Part shown: piece after piece, positions 34,418-48,039 of the stretch | Numbering within the stretch: position 1 is the first letter of the stretch | Layout: the number at the start of each line of letters is the position of its first letter | Assembly: GCA_037176845.1 (NCBI GenBank) | Contig: JAYKXP010000087.1 | Span: 160,914 to 224,913, forward strand | Length of the DNA: 64,000 bases | DNA from: Paramarasmius palmivorus | Taxonomy: Eukaryota > Basidiomycota > Agaricomycetes > Agaricales > Marasmiaceae | Direction: 5' to 3' | The notes under the pieces: model-generated | What the model was told of the DNA's origin: nothing | The model's database searches: none | The model's input: the letters and a program-made list of their open reading frames with translations, nothing else | Translations under genes and position numbers: made by a program

Positions 34418-37375
34418 CTCACCTTTGTGTCCCATCACTCGCGTCTGATAAGACGCCCAGAACGGGGTGGTTCCTGGCGTCTGATTAGACGGAATGATGG
34501 GGGTTTTTCCTGCACCCCGATGCACCTTCCTGCCGCTCCTCGCTGCACCTCTCTTTTCCTCTCAAGTTTCTTCAAGTCTCGCCCTAACTGCCGGTCCTCG
34601 CTGTCGGCCTCGATGACTCATGCGTCATCAACGTTTCAACTGTTACTCCCACGGCCTTCATCATCCCTTTTGCTCTTGTCGTTGCCCCGAGTATCGTTGT
34701 CAACGTCCTCATCGTCAAAAATTTTCTCTCAGGTCGCCCTATTACACCAACCCGACGGTATCTGCTAGTCCTCCCCGCCGGCCTCCATGAACCATCCTCA
34801 ATCCTCAATCAAATCTCTCAATTGGTGTCGTCGTCATTGAACCTTGCGCGGTCATCGTCGCCCAGCGTCGAACTCATAGTGGAAACTCTGCGTCTTGTCT
34901 GCAGATACCTCTTCCACTGCTCTCGCGGCCTTTTCGTTATTGTTTAGAGAAAGAAAGAGGGTAGCATCGTTGTTAGAATTTATCAGGTGCGCTGAGCTCC
35001 AACTTTTGAACTCAAAATTCTAGTAACAATGCCTTAGCTTCTTCTAGCATCTAGGCTTCGTACCCTCAAGGTCACAGTCAACGGATTTTCCTACTCATAA
35101 AAACAAAGCTCCAGATTAATCTGCAGTGGGTAACATGGGAAGTCTTCACAACTGCGCGTCCTACGAATACTCGAAGCCCGGGAATACGTATGACGGGCAA
35201 GGATGAACTACGTTCCATGAAATCTGCAATTAAGCCCAGCCAAAGCGACTATCATGGCCGACTCGCCGAGGAGAAATACAAGTACGGCGACTGACTCCTT
35301 CAGTGAGTGCGACATTACCAACTCGTCTTTGCTTGCTAATTTGTGCCGTTGAGCGATTTAGATATCCTCTGGCCTTCAGCACCCTCGCGACACTCCCGTT
35401 GGTCAACATACGCTCCAACCGCTTGCCTACTCATTATCGCGGGCACTACATCATCACCCTTCTGGGTGCGTCCCACCAACCTCAATTGTTTTCTTAGCCT
35501 TGTAATGCATTGACTAGATGTCAACTCAGACTTTACTGTTCGTTCATTGCAGCGCGTGACTTGTTGGTAATTAGAGTGAAAGCGTAGTCTATATCTCAGC
35601 TCGCTTGAGCATGCTGGCTTTGCTTTGTGAACGGCAATATCTACAAGTCGTGATATTGTATTCAGTATATTACTTGTTTATACAACTTGATAATACATAT
35701 TTTTGCAAAACTAACACTTGATGGAATGACCATAGATTTAGAATCGCACTAAGTCCAGTTCAAGCAATTCAAACAGATAATTTGACTCTCGAAATTCCAG
35801 TAGATAGTATACAACCACCGTTGAGGACATGAATCCAGCATAAAGTGACTCCCAGCTTATGACTGCATACGGGATGTCAATTTGTGTTGAGGAGTTGGGA
35901 GACAGTGTATGAAGATACGATGTGATCAATAGATAGTGCGCGCCTCAATGTCAATTGCAAGCTTCAGACCACAAGCCAGCTTTCCTACCTCGATTGCTCT
36001 CAGGAACTTCAGTCAGTCTATTCACATCACAATGAACGATTTTGAACAACCTCTTGACCATATATCGGAGAGGGAAACAACAATCCCCTGGAAAAATGAA
36101 AACCAAGGTGAGTTCCACAGTATGTACCTCGATTGTGTGGGCGTGCATCAAGTTTAAGTGTTTCGTATTTATCAAGGATGTCAACAGGTGCTAATAGAGT
36201 GTTTACAGATAGATATCGGTACCAGAACGGTGATAGAAAGCATTGCAGGAGCCGAAGATTGTGTCGAGAGGTGAGTTTCACAGATTTTTTCGCCGGAATT
36301 GCATAGTTGCACTACACCTAAGGAGTTGAAATGTCCTCAAAACATTGTTCTACCCATTTAAGATAACTTTCACTCCAATGCATCTCACAGAAGGAAGGAA
36401 CGGTGTTGAAATCGAGAGATTGAAATCACGAAGATGCGAGCACTTGATGGGCGCTTGCAAGCGGCACATTGTGGTTGCAATAGGTAATTAGATGGGATAC
36501 GAATAGTTATATTTCATGTATACAGTATATGGGAAGTACATGTGAGCAGTGTACTATGGGGAAGCTACATCTACACATTCTTCGAGATTTTGATGATTTT
36601 AAGCGAATTTTAAGCAACATCAGCCCGTAAAAGCTACTAAATATTCGGTGACAGTGAACATCAGCATAATCAGAGAGCAGAACATACCCATTTCATGTAT
36701 CTTAAAGTACACGCAACGACCTCCACCTGCCTCATATCCTTCCAAATGCTGTCTATGATTCGAGATTCGAGCGAGCTAGAGCCTAGAGGCTGTTGGGAGA
36801 GGAAAGGATTGGCTTGAAGGTATAGCGTGTTGGGTGGACGTTGAACTGATAGCGGCAAAAAAAATCTGGTGGCATGAGTAACAGTTCGGCTCTGAGTCAG
36901 ATTTAGAGACGCACCTGATGAAAATTTAGTTTACGCTCTCCCAGGCCGTGATTCCAAGTACATGACTCCATAGGAACTCCACATCGATATTTCGTGGGGC
37001 CGGCAAAGTGTATGCTGAGAGGTCAGTCTCAAGTAGGATGTTGAATGAAATCCGACCTGAAGAAATTTTTCGACGACGACGACGACGTTGACAACGGTAC
37101 TCGGGGCATCAATGAGAGCAATGACAAAGGCCGTGGGAGTGACAGAGGAAGGGAAGAAGCTTGTGATGAGTCATCGGGACCGGCAGCGAGGACCGGCAGA
37201 TAGGGCGGCGGAGACTTGAAGGAATTTGAGAGAGGAAAAGAGAGGTGCAGCGAGGAGCGGCAGGAAGGTGCATCGGGGTGCAGGAAAAACCCCCATCATT
37301 CCGTCTAATCAGACGCCAGGAACCACCCCGTTCTGGGCGTCTTATCAGACGCGAGTGATGGGACACAAAGGTGAG
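34418..37375. mobile_element. Non-autonomous TIR element (about 330-bp terminal inverted repeats)
   Basis: The outer 145 bp of the two ends (CTCACCTTTGTGTCCCATCA inward from 34418, and its complement ending at 37375) are essentially identical. Similarity continues with small indels to about 34740 and 37050. Each end carries two tandem small palindromes, GCGTCTGATAAGACGC and GCGTCTGATTAGACGG. The 2.3-kb interior has no transposase or any supported gene. GAT flanks both ends, which could be a 3-bp target duplication, but similarity extends weakly outward (CGGAGA), so the true ends are uncertain. The transposase family is unknown. Confidence 0.65.
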
Positions 37376-40020
37376 GATCTCCGCCCTTCACACCCATGTC
37401 CCGATCAGGAAACCGGCACCATATCGGGTCACTCACTATGGCTCTTTTCACGGGTATACAGTATAACGGGGGAGTATCAGGATGGGAGGTAGAGATGCCG
37501 AGAATTGGGGACGGTGACCAAACGTTTAGAAGGACGTACACCTACATGCTTGTACACGGTGACAGCTCACTTGGGATGGATTTGCGCATCCTCAAGGAAC
37601 TAAGCGGTACGTCACAATCCTTCTAAACATATCATTCCCTTCCACTGAAGCCTTGGATTAGCATAAGCTTCAGTACAACCCAGACAGATTGCCGTTCCCT
37701 GCTCTAGCAAAATTGGGGTACAAGGTTAGTTGGAAAAGGATAAAACGGTACGTTTGACCGCTACACGTTCGTGGTTTAGGCTCTATCAGATCTAAAACGG
37801 CTCGGTAGTATAGACTTCAAGATACAACTACCCAAGGCTATGACACTACCATTCAACCTTCACTGAAGTCGCGTTATCCACACGAGCTCGATTTGGAGAA
37901 TGACTAGCTTCCACACGCCGATACCTGTTCGAAGAATCGAAAAAGACACCACACCGTGGTCAAGCGGGTATCTGGTGTTCAACGCCTAGCTCCATCTTGC
38001 TATATTCTGACGGTGTGCTGTGAGCAGGGTTTTGGATTTATCATCCTGCGGTCAAGGCCTGGCTCGCTCTCAGGTGTTCTCGCTTCACTATACCCCAGAC
38101 ACCAAAGCTTCATTGCAGTAAAAGGAATCGCTTCTTCCTGCGGACACGACATCGAAGCGGCGTCTTTGCAAAGTAGCTTCGAGAAGTTCTTTCAATTTCT
38201 CTTCAACTTCCTCGCTTCCGCTGTTCCTATCTTCAAAAGAAGGTAGAATTCTGGTTGAATTCCCGATATCAGCAGAGGCGCCCTAAATTCTAATTCGGGC
38301 TTCTATTCGCTTCGAAATTGCTCCAAGTTCCTGGGCATGGTTCAGTGAGGTATGTACACGGTTCAAGGTCTTGATTGATGACTGACTCGGGCTTAGAACT
38401 TGAAGCTTGAAGCTTGAAGCACGAATGTTGCAGTTCTTCTTTTCGAAGCTACATAGCTCGACGAAGGACGATCAAACATTGGATTGCGGGAGATCTGGGC
38501 TATATATGGCCTTTTCCTTGGGCTGTGGACACGAAATGCAGTATCGTTTGTTTTGAGGTTCTGTGGGCATACAAAGGTGGGTTCAGCTGTTTTCTACATA
38601 TCATTTTTGGATCTAACATACCTCTTAGTAACTCGATAATGGCGATTCCAGGATACACGTCAAGATAGAATCATTCGAGGTATGACTACGATAATGATTG
38701 TCGGTCTATGTGCTACTTCCCGCGCTTTTCATCGTCACTCTTGCTAGGCAACTATAAGCCCAAACCGCCGTCTAATCACATTCTCAAACGCGCTCCCCGC
38801 AAAGCGACCACCTCGTTCAACTATGTATGTCCGTCTATTCGCGGTACTATAACAGTACGTTCAACTCTTCTACATGTATCTTTCCTGGATCTAATATACT
38901 ACACTCTAAAGTAACTCAGCAAATTCCGCACCAAGTTAGAACCGTTCAAGGCATGAACTGGTGTATCGGGCGCAGGTGTCAAAGAGTACGGCGAAGGTTA
39001 TAATGGAAAGAGAACCTCAGAACCTTTAGGATGGCGTCGAACGTCGTGGCTGGTAGCGCTTCGTTGATGTTAGCGAATCAATACCCTCGCTGGTATGTCT
39101 TGAATCTACACATACTTAAATAACGCCTCGCCTTGCTAATACTTGTGTTTAGCACTAGGTTACTCTCTGATTCAAGGCGCCATACCTACCAATGAACGTA
39201 TCGATGATGGGTCAGGCTCTAGGTTCTGGCCACGAGGCCAAGCAGAGGTGAATGTCCACAAGAAGAGCTGAAGATGCGCAGGCTTTTAACACGGTTACCA
39301 GTACGTCCGCTCCTCTCGTTACAGCTCTTTCCTCACTGATATTTTTTTACTGTCCCCAGTAGCGCGACGCCCTATATAAAGGGCTGAATCGGACGGTTAG
39401 GGCGAGCATAGCTGAGTTTGTCAACTGGGAGCTACGCACAGATACCGATAGAGTATGGGCTAAGTATGGTACTCAGCCATGGAGTGTAGCAAGGCAGCAA
39501 TGACTCGTGGCAGGACGACTTGAAGCCAGAGTGTTGATCGCAGACATACTTCGCAGTTTGAAGGAATCGCACTCGGGAGTTTAGCAGCAGAAAAACAAGT
39601 CTGTATTGTAGCTGCTAGCGTAAATGACAGGGACTTCGAGTGCTATCAGTGACGCGAAGGATTTAATACTGAAGCTCCAAGTTTATCCCTGAATTTGGTA
39701 TCAACGTAGGGAATACAGGTATAAGACGTAGAGCGTACCTTTACTTAGTTATGTATTGTAGTCCCCTTCACAGAGAACCTCTCAATGTAGCTTGATCTTG
39801 AAAGTTGATATCGTTAGAACCTTGAGCCGTAAACCTCAAGCGTAATCGGAGGTAGACCTGAAGCAATGGGATATCGACCTTGAAAGAATACGACTTGGAA
39901 CCCAGAGAGCCTATCGAGTACTTGACAATCAACCAAGACCTATAGATACGGTAAGAGGATCAGAAACGCGTTCAAGCATTGTCGGGAACGTACATTTCCT
40001 CATCGACACGGGATGTTGAG
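37376..40020 (+). repeat. Gene-poor stretch with R1 copy c
   Basis: R1-like blocks occur at about 38555-38640 (AAAGGTGGGTTCAGCTGT ... TTAGTAACTCGATAATGGCG) and 38690-38950. They are followed by a downstream part (39020-39480) that aligns with 43900-44300, including ACGTCCGCTCCTCTCGTTACAGC against ACGTCTATCCCTTTCGTTATAGC. No gene is supported. Confidence 0.4.
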
Positions 40021-41760
40021 TGTGTTTTACTCTGAGGGATAAATCAACCGTACTGCTATACATGTCAAAGTATGTAGACGTACCTACTAAGATGGGCATG
40101 GAAGGCTAGAGCACTTCGAGGAAAGGTGACATGGTGGTCAAAGTGAAAGCGTTCGCCGCGGCGCTTGGCTTTCCTCCAAACCATCACCTCCTTCAACGCG
40201 TTCAGGTGTGTTTACCTATTCCCTACTAACCTTTTCCATTCTCATACATTCCAATAGCCCAACAAAATCGATTCCAAGTACCACCCGAGGCGTTACACGA
40301 TTTTCTGGACTTTTGGTATGTACGCTACCTCTTGTCTCTATGTTTTTCATCGTTGCTCATTCCTCCTCCTACGCAAGCAGCCCCCAATTCATCATATACA
40401 CCTACCAAAAATGTATTCCGCCACATCTTCGACCCAACAACTTTCTGTCTCCCTCGCAAAAACGCGTTCAAGCTATGAACGGACATGACATTTGTCCACC
40501 ACACCCAACGCCAGCCCGACTACCTAAATTCAAACACTCAAAATGAACCTTCTATACTCTCTACGACGATTGGCCCAAGGTCTCACGTTTCTTAGGATCT
40601 CGGATTCCTCCAGACAACGATCTCTACACGAGTTCCTCGACCTCGTCCCTCGCACATCCCATCAAACCGACCAGTCTATCTTGCTATCCCCTTGGGTTAT
40701 TGTGCCCCACCCAACCGAGCCAAGAATGGGTTTCTTGCCAGCGAAGAGCTGGTAGCAAGGCAAAAAAGACCGTCGAGGAAGGATACTAATCTTACGTTAA
40801 CGCCCAATGTGTGTACCTTTTTTTTAATTCTTTTTCTACCCGTTTGCTGACCTCCGCACCTTTAACTCCCAGTCACACCAATATAAGCGAAAGATCCAAG
40901 TCCTCCCCAACCACACAGCCTCCTCTTCATCGATACGGCACCCGAGTAGAATGCTGGGGATGTCTACCAACTACCAACTTACTACCTCCTCCTCAATTCG
41001 GGTCCCCCCATCCTAAACAGCGCGCTGGATTCCTTCATGTTCGTTTTACCGAAGAGATGCGGGTGTAGACGAGGTCTCGCTGTTGATACACCTACAGCTG
41101 AACCTTACCCCCATATCCACCCCCAGCTCCCAAACTGGGCGTTCTTTCTTCGGGTTTGGACTTGTTACAGGTCAGGATTGGAACGTTGGCCGTAGATGAT
41201 ATGGGTGTTGGTGGGTGTGGGGGTATGGATTGGGATGGGGGTGAAGAGATAGCGTGGGCGTAAGGGGAGACGATGACTTCAAGGGAGCGAGCGTACATTC
41301 GCACCGTATACAGACACCACCTGCAGCCTATACTTCACGAACTGGGGGTGTAGCAAGAAGGAAGGAGTAGTTACTCGGTGGACCGCACCAGCTCTGGCAG
41401 CCAATGGTGATGGCTTTATTCTCAGAGCGGCATCTGACGTCTGTATCGATGGTATGTCGTTTGTTTTCTCGTTCGATTGATTTGCTGACTGACCTCCGTA
41501 TTCCTTGTAGCTCGAAGACATGGGCAATGTTAATCCCTGTTCGGTTGCTGTTTGAAAATAGGCATTGGATCTACACCTCACGAAACCACCAGCGGAACGA
41601 CGCTTGGGTAACCGGTACCGGACCGTGGCATGAATAACAGAAGATATCGAACGCCATCCATATCGCGGGAGTACTATTTCATGTTGCGGGCCAATACTTT
41701 GAGTACTGTTACAGTACACTAAAGCGGTTCTATGTCCTTCAAACATTGTGCGCCTCTACT
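40021..41760 (+). repeat. Dispersed repeat R1, copy d
   Basis: Contains GGTGGTCAAAGTGAAAGCGT near 40133, matching 2290 and 42280. It also has the intron-like segment from AGGTGTGTTTAC to CCAATAG (40205-40258) and the TTTTTCATCGTTGCTCATTC block. A minus-strand frame of 155 codons (41279-41746) has no recognisable features and is not conserved in the other copies. Confidence 0.45.
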
Positions 41761-42039
41761 ACCCACCCTTGATGCAGATACTTTGAAAATATGAAATTAG
41801 ATGGTGAGATTGGGCATGACATCGGTAGAAAGGGCGTACATTCAGTCTTCGGAGTATCGTCGTTGGCCTGATGATCATGGACTTCGCCCCTTGTCTTCAC
41901 CGAAGAGCTCCAGTACCGAGCGTAGCTTTAAGCATAGTTGATAAGGAGCATGGTAGATTTGGGACTATGGGAGTACGCGTGAGGGAGCGTGTTGAGTACT
42001 TTGAGGGCAAGGACTAGACGGTGTGGAGGCTATGAGAGT

Positions 42040-44560
42040 GGGATGTAAGCTCGAGCGTTGTAAACGCACCTTTTTGTAGTCATTTAGCCAGCAGAATCTC
42101 TCCTGTGAGGACCGAAACGGGTTATAGTTTTCGAGGTCAAGTTTTGTCCTAAGAGATAGGTTGAGCGCGCAGCCAGGGACGTAGAACGAGAAATACGTAC
42201 CTATTTTCCTTTTGAAGAAGGGGCAGATGTGCTGAATGGGAACTCTTGGAAGAACATGAGATGGGTGAGGAAAAGGGTCAAAGTGGTCGAGGTGTAACTT
42301 GTAAGCGTTTCGCCGCCGGCACTTCTCTTCTCAAAACGACCACCTCGTTCAAACGGTGTTCGTCTCTACGAGTCTAGAGGTATGTTCGACTGTTTATTTG
42401 CGTCGTTATTTGATCTGATATACTTTCCAGCATTCCAGAAGGATCGACTGCAAGTCCAAATCATCAACGGTGTGTCATCGAGATTCTGGTATGTACCGTG
42501 TACGCTACTCTACTTTTTTTCATCATCACTCATAGCTCCTCCTAGGCAATCACAAGCTCAGAACGCTATCTATACCTCCGAAGATGTGTTATCCTCCATC
42601 ACACTTCTCAAACACGCTCTTCGACACCACCCCAACCCAATTTTTAGTTCCTTAAGCTGAGGACTACAGTGACCTCCACTCCACACAACCTCAGCCAACG
42701 AGACTAGCCCCCAGTTGCGTTATCCACGCGACATAGGCTCTACACTTCTCATTTATGCCTCCCACTCCCATTACAACGCGTCCGGTCGCCTACGCTCTGC
42801 CGCCTGCATCCTATAGTCATCATGGTGCACACATTCCGTCCCTATTTCTCCGGACTCTGCAGACAAGCTTCTTCACGACACCCCCAACATCCTTTCTTGT
42901 ATATTGCCCTCGTACTGCAGCCATGGACTCCTCCAAGCACTACGAGTTCTGGCCGCTCCCTTTGCTCGTACCCACTATCGGCTCTTGCGTCGTCCATTTT
43001 ACGAGGTCTTGAAACGTGCTCATAGCGATAATGCCGCGACGATAGGCCTATATGAAAAGACCAGCGTGGTGGAGTAGATGGTTGATCTGGGTTTTGTTAG
43101 TTCTACTGTGCAACACCCAGGGTAAGTACTCGCCGTTCCTCGATCTCTGAACACACCTTACTGATACCATATCAGCTATAGCGGTATTTACATCCTCACA
43201 GAGTACCGGCCTTGGACTTTTAGTCAACTCGGCAAAGTCAGGACCAACATTTTTCGTTGCCATGTTGTCACGCCGGTACACCGCACCTATTTCCTCGTCC
43301 GGCAGCGGCAGTAAAGCCTCCAACCTCATCCTATCTCGCAATCCGACCCTTTCCCATATCCTCCAAACTCGTACCCAAGCTGAGGGCTTGTGCTAGCTTT
43401 CAGAGTGATCCTAGCCATCTAGGCCGCATAAAGAGCCCTGGATGTAGATGTGGGTGCTTGTCTCGCTACGTCGTCGAGGAATTGGGCTTGAAAGTGGTAA
43501 TTCTGGGTGTTATATCCGCACCAAGTCCCAATCCACGAGCCCAAGGATCTGGTTTCCGCGCTGGTGTTCTCGTGGAAGGATTGAACCTTTCACCGAGAAC
43601 CTGGATTCCTCCTAGATGCCGTCATTCCTCCGAGGGCTGTTGGATGTTGAAGCCTCAACTAGCCTCAAGGTGGCGATACCTATCACGTATCTAGATCTTT
43701 GCTACCAAAACGGCAGATTTCGTCAAGGTTTTGACATGTCTACAATCTGGCAAATCGATGCCACTCCCTTCGTTTCCTCATACTCGAGGGCATCTGGTAT
43801 CGTGTCGAGTCCGTGAAGGAAGACGTATCGGGTGCAGGTTGTGAAGGGTATGCCGAGGGCTAGTAGAGAGAGAACGAAGTTTTGAAGAGGCGTCGAAGCT
43901 TGGGATCGGTAGCGTTTCGCTGATATCTGTGAATGGATATTCTCATTGGTATGTTCTGATTCTTCGCGTCATACTTCTTTTTTTTGCTGATTACGGTGTT
44001 TAGTACAGTGAATGATAACTTCCGCTGAAGGTAGACGCCAAATGCCGCCTCTGACCAACCAGGTGTCATACCGGGGAACGTAGTCGTGTTGTTTCACGCT
44101 CTAGGTCTTGACCAGCCACCATTGAGGGGGAATACTAAAAGCTAGAAAGGAGAGTCTGAAGATGTGCTAGGTATCAATGGTACGTCTATCCCTTTCGTTA
44201 TAGCTCTTCGCTACTGATGTCTCGCTGCCCTAGATAACGCAGCATTTCACACGAAAATCCATTGAGCAAAACGTCGTGTTTGTATTGAAGGAGATAAGTA
44301 ACGACGGTAGAATAGGGCTGGTGATGTAGTACGTCGAGAAACTACGCACTGACGGTAAACATGCATGATTGCCTATTTCAAAAACTGCGCTGAGTGATTC
44401 AATTCTTAGACTGGTGAATATTCGTTAGTAGGAATGAGATACCTCGCTCATGGGTTCAACCCGGCTGGTGAGTTCTTGCTACCTACTATCTGTTCCGCGG
44501 CTCATACTCGTTTTCTAATCGGGAAGATAGCAGGACTCAGGATTTAGTTCGCTACCCTTA
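42040..44560 (+). repeat. Dispersed repeat R1, copy e (longest)
   Basis: The fullest copy. It has the upstream block (42065-42215, GAGATAGGTTGAGCGCGCAG), the GCCGCCGGCACTTCTCTTCT block (42312), the intron-like segment, the CTCAAACACGCTCTTCGACA block (42608), and a long downstream part to about 44500 with further GT...AG-like spacers. Frames are short. Confidence 0.45.
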
Positions 44561-45267
44561 CATGTTCTTCGGCCTTCAAACACCCACATCAACTCTGAAT
44601 GACTAACCTTTGCCCCGGAGATGCCATGTCGGAATGGGATTTGTAGGTATTATCTTGCTTGTGCCTTTTGCCTTCGTGATCTAACTCTTGCGTTCTTCTA
44701 GGTATATCTGGCGATACACACGCCTTCCACGGTCTGGGTGCGCTGGAGTACAAAGTACAACAGAAGATGTGGTACAAGACCACCGTACCGTCGCTCGCCC
44801 CAACTATCAACACCCAAGTTCGTGCGATTCTGGAGTCAGGTGTCGGAGTCAGCGGGGGAACCCAGGATCTTCGATAGCGTTTGAAGGCTGACTTGGACAC
44901 AGCCAGAAAACATACAGCCCGTTCCATTCGACAAATTCAGGGTACTACTTCGCGCAAAAGGCTGCCGATGGTCCGTTATTATCCAGCAGTGTATCCTTAT
45001 CTAGCCTGGGCGACTGCTCCGGGAATCTGCAGTCGAAATCAACTGAAGTCAAGGTGTCATCTTACCTATATCTGGATATCAAACACATACCTAACCAACC
45101 GTTAATACCCGAAAACGTACCCATTGCAAGCTGGAATACCTAAACAATTCAAGGTGTCCCAGCTGGGCGTTCAAGAGTGCTGTGAGCTTTGGTAAATGAA
45201 GGATTGGACGGAGAAGCTAGGTTGCTTTGGATGGCCTTCAAATTCTCAGTTCGAGTAAAATCGCAAG

Positions 45268-45558
45268 GTGAGGATTTTGATTCCGTACCTTTTCTCCAGA
45301 CCTTTCACTAACAGTGTCCTGTCCATAGCAGTAGTGGTTCCAGTCCCTCCTTTACGTCCTTATACCGATCTGGGATTACATCTACGCCATCGAATCCAGA
45401 GCTATGATATCCCAGGCAAGGTGTTCCCGCCACTCCTTTGCTTTACCTTCACCTGGCGACCAAGACACCCAGGAACGCGATTGCGCCCATTCCGCAGCAC
45501 CGTGATTGTTTATCATAATCTCGAGGCGCTTGTTCGAAGTTGTCCACAGACGCTGTGA
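45268..45558 (+). CDS. Possible exon of a gene interrupted by the second KDZ element
   Basis: A 96-codon frame ends at ACGCT followed by GTGAGTGA. That sequence is a good splice donor and is also the 8-bp target duplication of the KDZ element. After the element, the second copy of GTGAGTGA is followed by an intron-like sequence ending in CATTCAG (50993). The reading block is Arg/Pro-rich and not recognised. Weak evidence for a gene. Confidence 0.25.
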   Translation: MRILIPYLFSRPFTNSVLSIAVVVPVPPLRPYTDLGLHLRHRIQSYDIPGKVFPPLLCFTFTWRPRHPGTRLRPFRSTVIVYHNLEALVRSCPQTL

Positions 45559-45588
45559 GTGAGAGGGCTTCGACACAAGCTGCCGCGA

Positions 45589-45748
45589 GAAGCGAAAGCG
45601 AAAGGAAAAGCGAAAGGAAAAGCGAAAGTCGAAAATGGGCTACGAGAAAGCGAAAATAAAGGTCGGTATCATTTTCGCTATCATTTTCGCTTCTCTCTCA
45701 CCACATTTTCGCTTTCGGTCCCACTTCTGCTTTCGGTTTTCCTTTCCC
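45589..45748. repeat. Left AGCGAAA subrepeat cluster
   Basis: Five or more AGCGAAA motifs in direct orientation, then several in inverted form (TTTCGCT), within 160 bp just inside the left end. The same motif fills the right end. Probable transposase-binding repeats. Confidence 0.85.
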
Positions 45749-45822
45749 CCATGTCGCATGCAGCCACTGTCTTCCGTATCCGGCAATACATACTCTTTTG
45801 TTCCTATATAAGGTCCCGCCAA

Positions 45823-47931
45823 TGTTCAACATTCAAAGCTCCCTGTTTGCTGTGTACTCCGAGATGGAGCGAATAAGCGTCGCCCAACTTACACAAATTC
45901 GCAATCTCCCAGCTGAGATGACGCTTTCTCGACTTGCTTCTTTCATTCGTATCATCAGACGACTGAAGGATGAATTGATTCACACTCTACATCTCCCGGA
46001 TCCCGCCATTCCCCCGAACAACCTTCCTTCTCACATCGTTAGTTTTCTCTCTGTGGCTCTAAGCCTTACTTCGGAGCTAGTGGCGTCAATCTGGGACGCA
46101 TTGAGGGATTGGGTGTGGAATGCTGCTGCGGAGGAGTTGACTTTTCAGGAACGCGAGTTATTTGAGGAGTACGGTCGGCAAAGTCAGGACTCCCAAAAAC
46201 ATCTAGGTACGTAGCCAGTTGCTGAGTGCTGGTTGCATACTCACAACTGGGTTGCAGCGGCCCATATGTTCTATCCGCCTGTCCAGACTTGTCTACGCTG
46301 TCCCGGCGGTAGAACACTGAACAAGATTTCCCGAATTCCTGTCACATATTTCACGGTCAATGGTCCTGAATGCGCGTTTTCAACATCCTTTCGGTGCCCC
46401 AATTGCCATGCTCGATACCATCCACAATACTACGTAGCCGAACGTCGATATTACTACGGCTTCCAAGCAACCTGTCTCCCGGACTTCGTTCATTTTGAGC
46501 AGCATGCGTTCATGTCATCAGAACTGTGCGAATTGTTCACAGCACTGATGGTCTTTGCCTGGGTCTCCTCTCAGAACTGTGCAACCATCTACAACAATGC
46601 CATGTCAAAACCAGTGACAGAACATCGAGTCAGCAGCCTCTCGCTCAGCTCTGAGCAAGTCTGGCGGGCGTTCGTGTTAAATGCCTTGCTCCGAGACTGC
46701 AAAGAAACGGATAGGACATTGGAAATGCCTGATGGTCCAGGCTTAACACATGATGACCGGCTCAAGTATGCGCAAACAGTCCGTAACGATAGGATCGCCC
46801 TACATGGTCAAGCGCAACGCTTACATGCTTGTGAAACCTGTGAAAAGTTTGTTGATTGTGACGACCCAGGTGGACATAAAGGTTTAGGTGAGTCTTCTGT
46901 CTATTGGAGTGTACAGTATGTTCACGATCACACCTCCAGCGGCTTTGCGAGCAATCGTCATGGATGGTATAACCATTGGTCATCCATGCTGTAAGGTCCA
47001 TAACTGTACTGAGCCTCTCCCAAACAACCGTGCCCACTTCTGCGAATCCCATCAGCATCTCAAGACGCTTTGCGTGGTCAAAGATTGTACCCGAAGCGCT
47101 CGTTCAGGAGGCAAGACGTGTGATTTGCCTGCCCATGTCAAACTCGATGAGTACAAGAACCTGAAGGGCAAAGGCTTTTTCCTTCTCAAACAGTGTTTGC
47201 AGCAGATCGGGCAGCAGCCAAAGGACTCCTTTGGTACTGACACCAATGCTATCATCCCCGATGACGGTGAAATAGTGATGGATGACCCTTCGCACAAGTC
47301 GGATCATGGCAATGTTCAATTAACAGCTCAATATGGACGGAGGCGAACTCACAATGAGCAGCTGGGTGTTGCATGTTGCGGGATTATTGTGTTCCGAGTC
47401 ACAATGAATGGTGCCGAATCAGTTTCTGGTGTCAAGGTATGTACAGCTCAATGGCTCAAGAATATCCTCAAAAGCTCTTTCCAGGACATTGCTAAATCGG
47501 TGTATGAACCCGAGGAGCTGCCGCAATGTATGTTCTTCGACAACAACTGCCAACTTCAGGAACACCTCATCGCTCAGAAGGATGATTATTTCCGCTATGT
47601 CTATCTTCCTGTTGACGTCTTTCATTTCAAGTCGAAGCATAAACAAACTGACACATTTTGCCAAAAACACTGCAACCCCGCACGTTTCAAGAAGCTGGTC
47701 GGCGAAGATGGGAAATGGGTGTTCAACTCCTCTGTGGCGGAGCAGACCAATGTCTGGATGGGAGGCTACCAGGCTATTGTCCGTGACATGCTTGCACACA
47801 ACTATAGCTTCTTCCTTGACGAGATGATTAAACGTCGAAACGAATATCTTGTTGCTAAGTTACAGCAGACACAGAAGTTCCCTTACCTTGTACCCTCTGC
47901 TGCCGAATTGAGGCAAGCATCACAGTTGTAG
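45823..47931 (+). CDS. KDZ transposase with CxC5 and CxC6 cysteine clusters
   Basis: Four exons: 45823-46206, 46258-46887, 46940-47436 and 47485-47931. Introns are 51, 52 and 48 bp; all join in phase. The third intron has no stop, so the frame also reads through it. The start could instead be the ATG at 45864. Exon 2 has the CxC5-type pairs (TCLRCPGGRTLNKI; FRCPNCHARYHPQYY). Exon 3 has the CxC6-type cluster (CCKVHNCTEP ... FCESHQHL ... CVVKDCTRSA ... CDLPAHV). The core follows: THNEQLGVACCGIIVFRVTM, an acidic FFDNNCQL, VDVFHFKSKHKQTD and the late acidic SSVAEQTNVWMGGY, matching the RNase H-fold core of this KDZ clade. It should bind and cut the AGCGAAA-rich ends. The ORF is intact. It is convergent with the GRF gene 262 bp away. 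Confidence 0.88.
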
Positions 47932-47998
47932 AATATCATACAGTATTTGATATCATATTGATGATAAGCTAGCGGGAAGTCAGGGAAGAGTACTCATG

Positions 47999-48039
47999 GC
48001 GTTCGGACAGGAAAGTTGGGAACTTTCCTGTCCGAACGC
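47999..48039. terminator. Perfect 19-bp hairpin between convergent genes
   Basis: GCGTTCGGACAGGAAAGTT, loop GGG, then the exact reverse complement. It lies 67 bp after the transposase stop and 154 bp before the convergent gene's stop. A shared 3'-end structure is plausible; a recombination or small-RNA role cannot be excluded. Confidence 0.7.

Noticed and set aside
41279..41746. 155-codon minus-strand gene in R1 copy d
   Set aside because: Not conserved in other R1 copies, no recognisable features, and it overlaps repeat blocks on the other strand.
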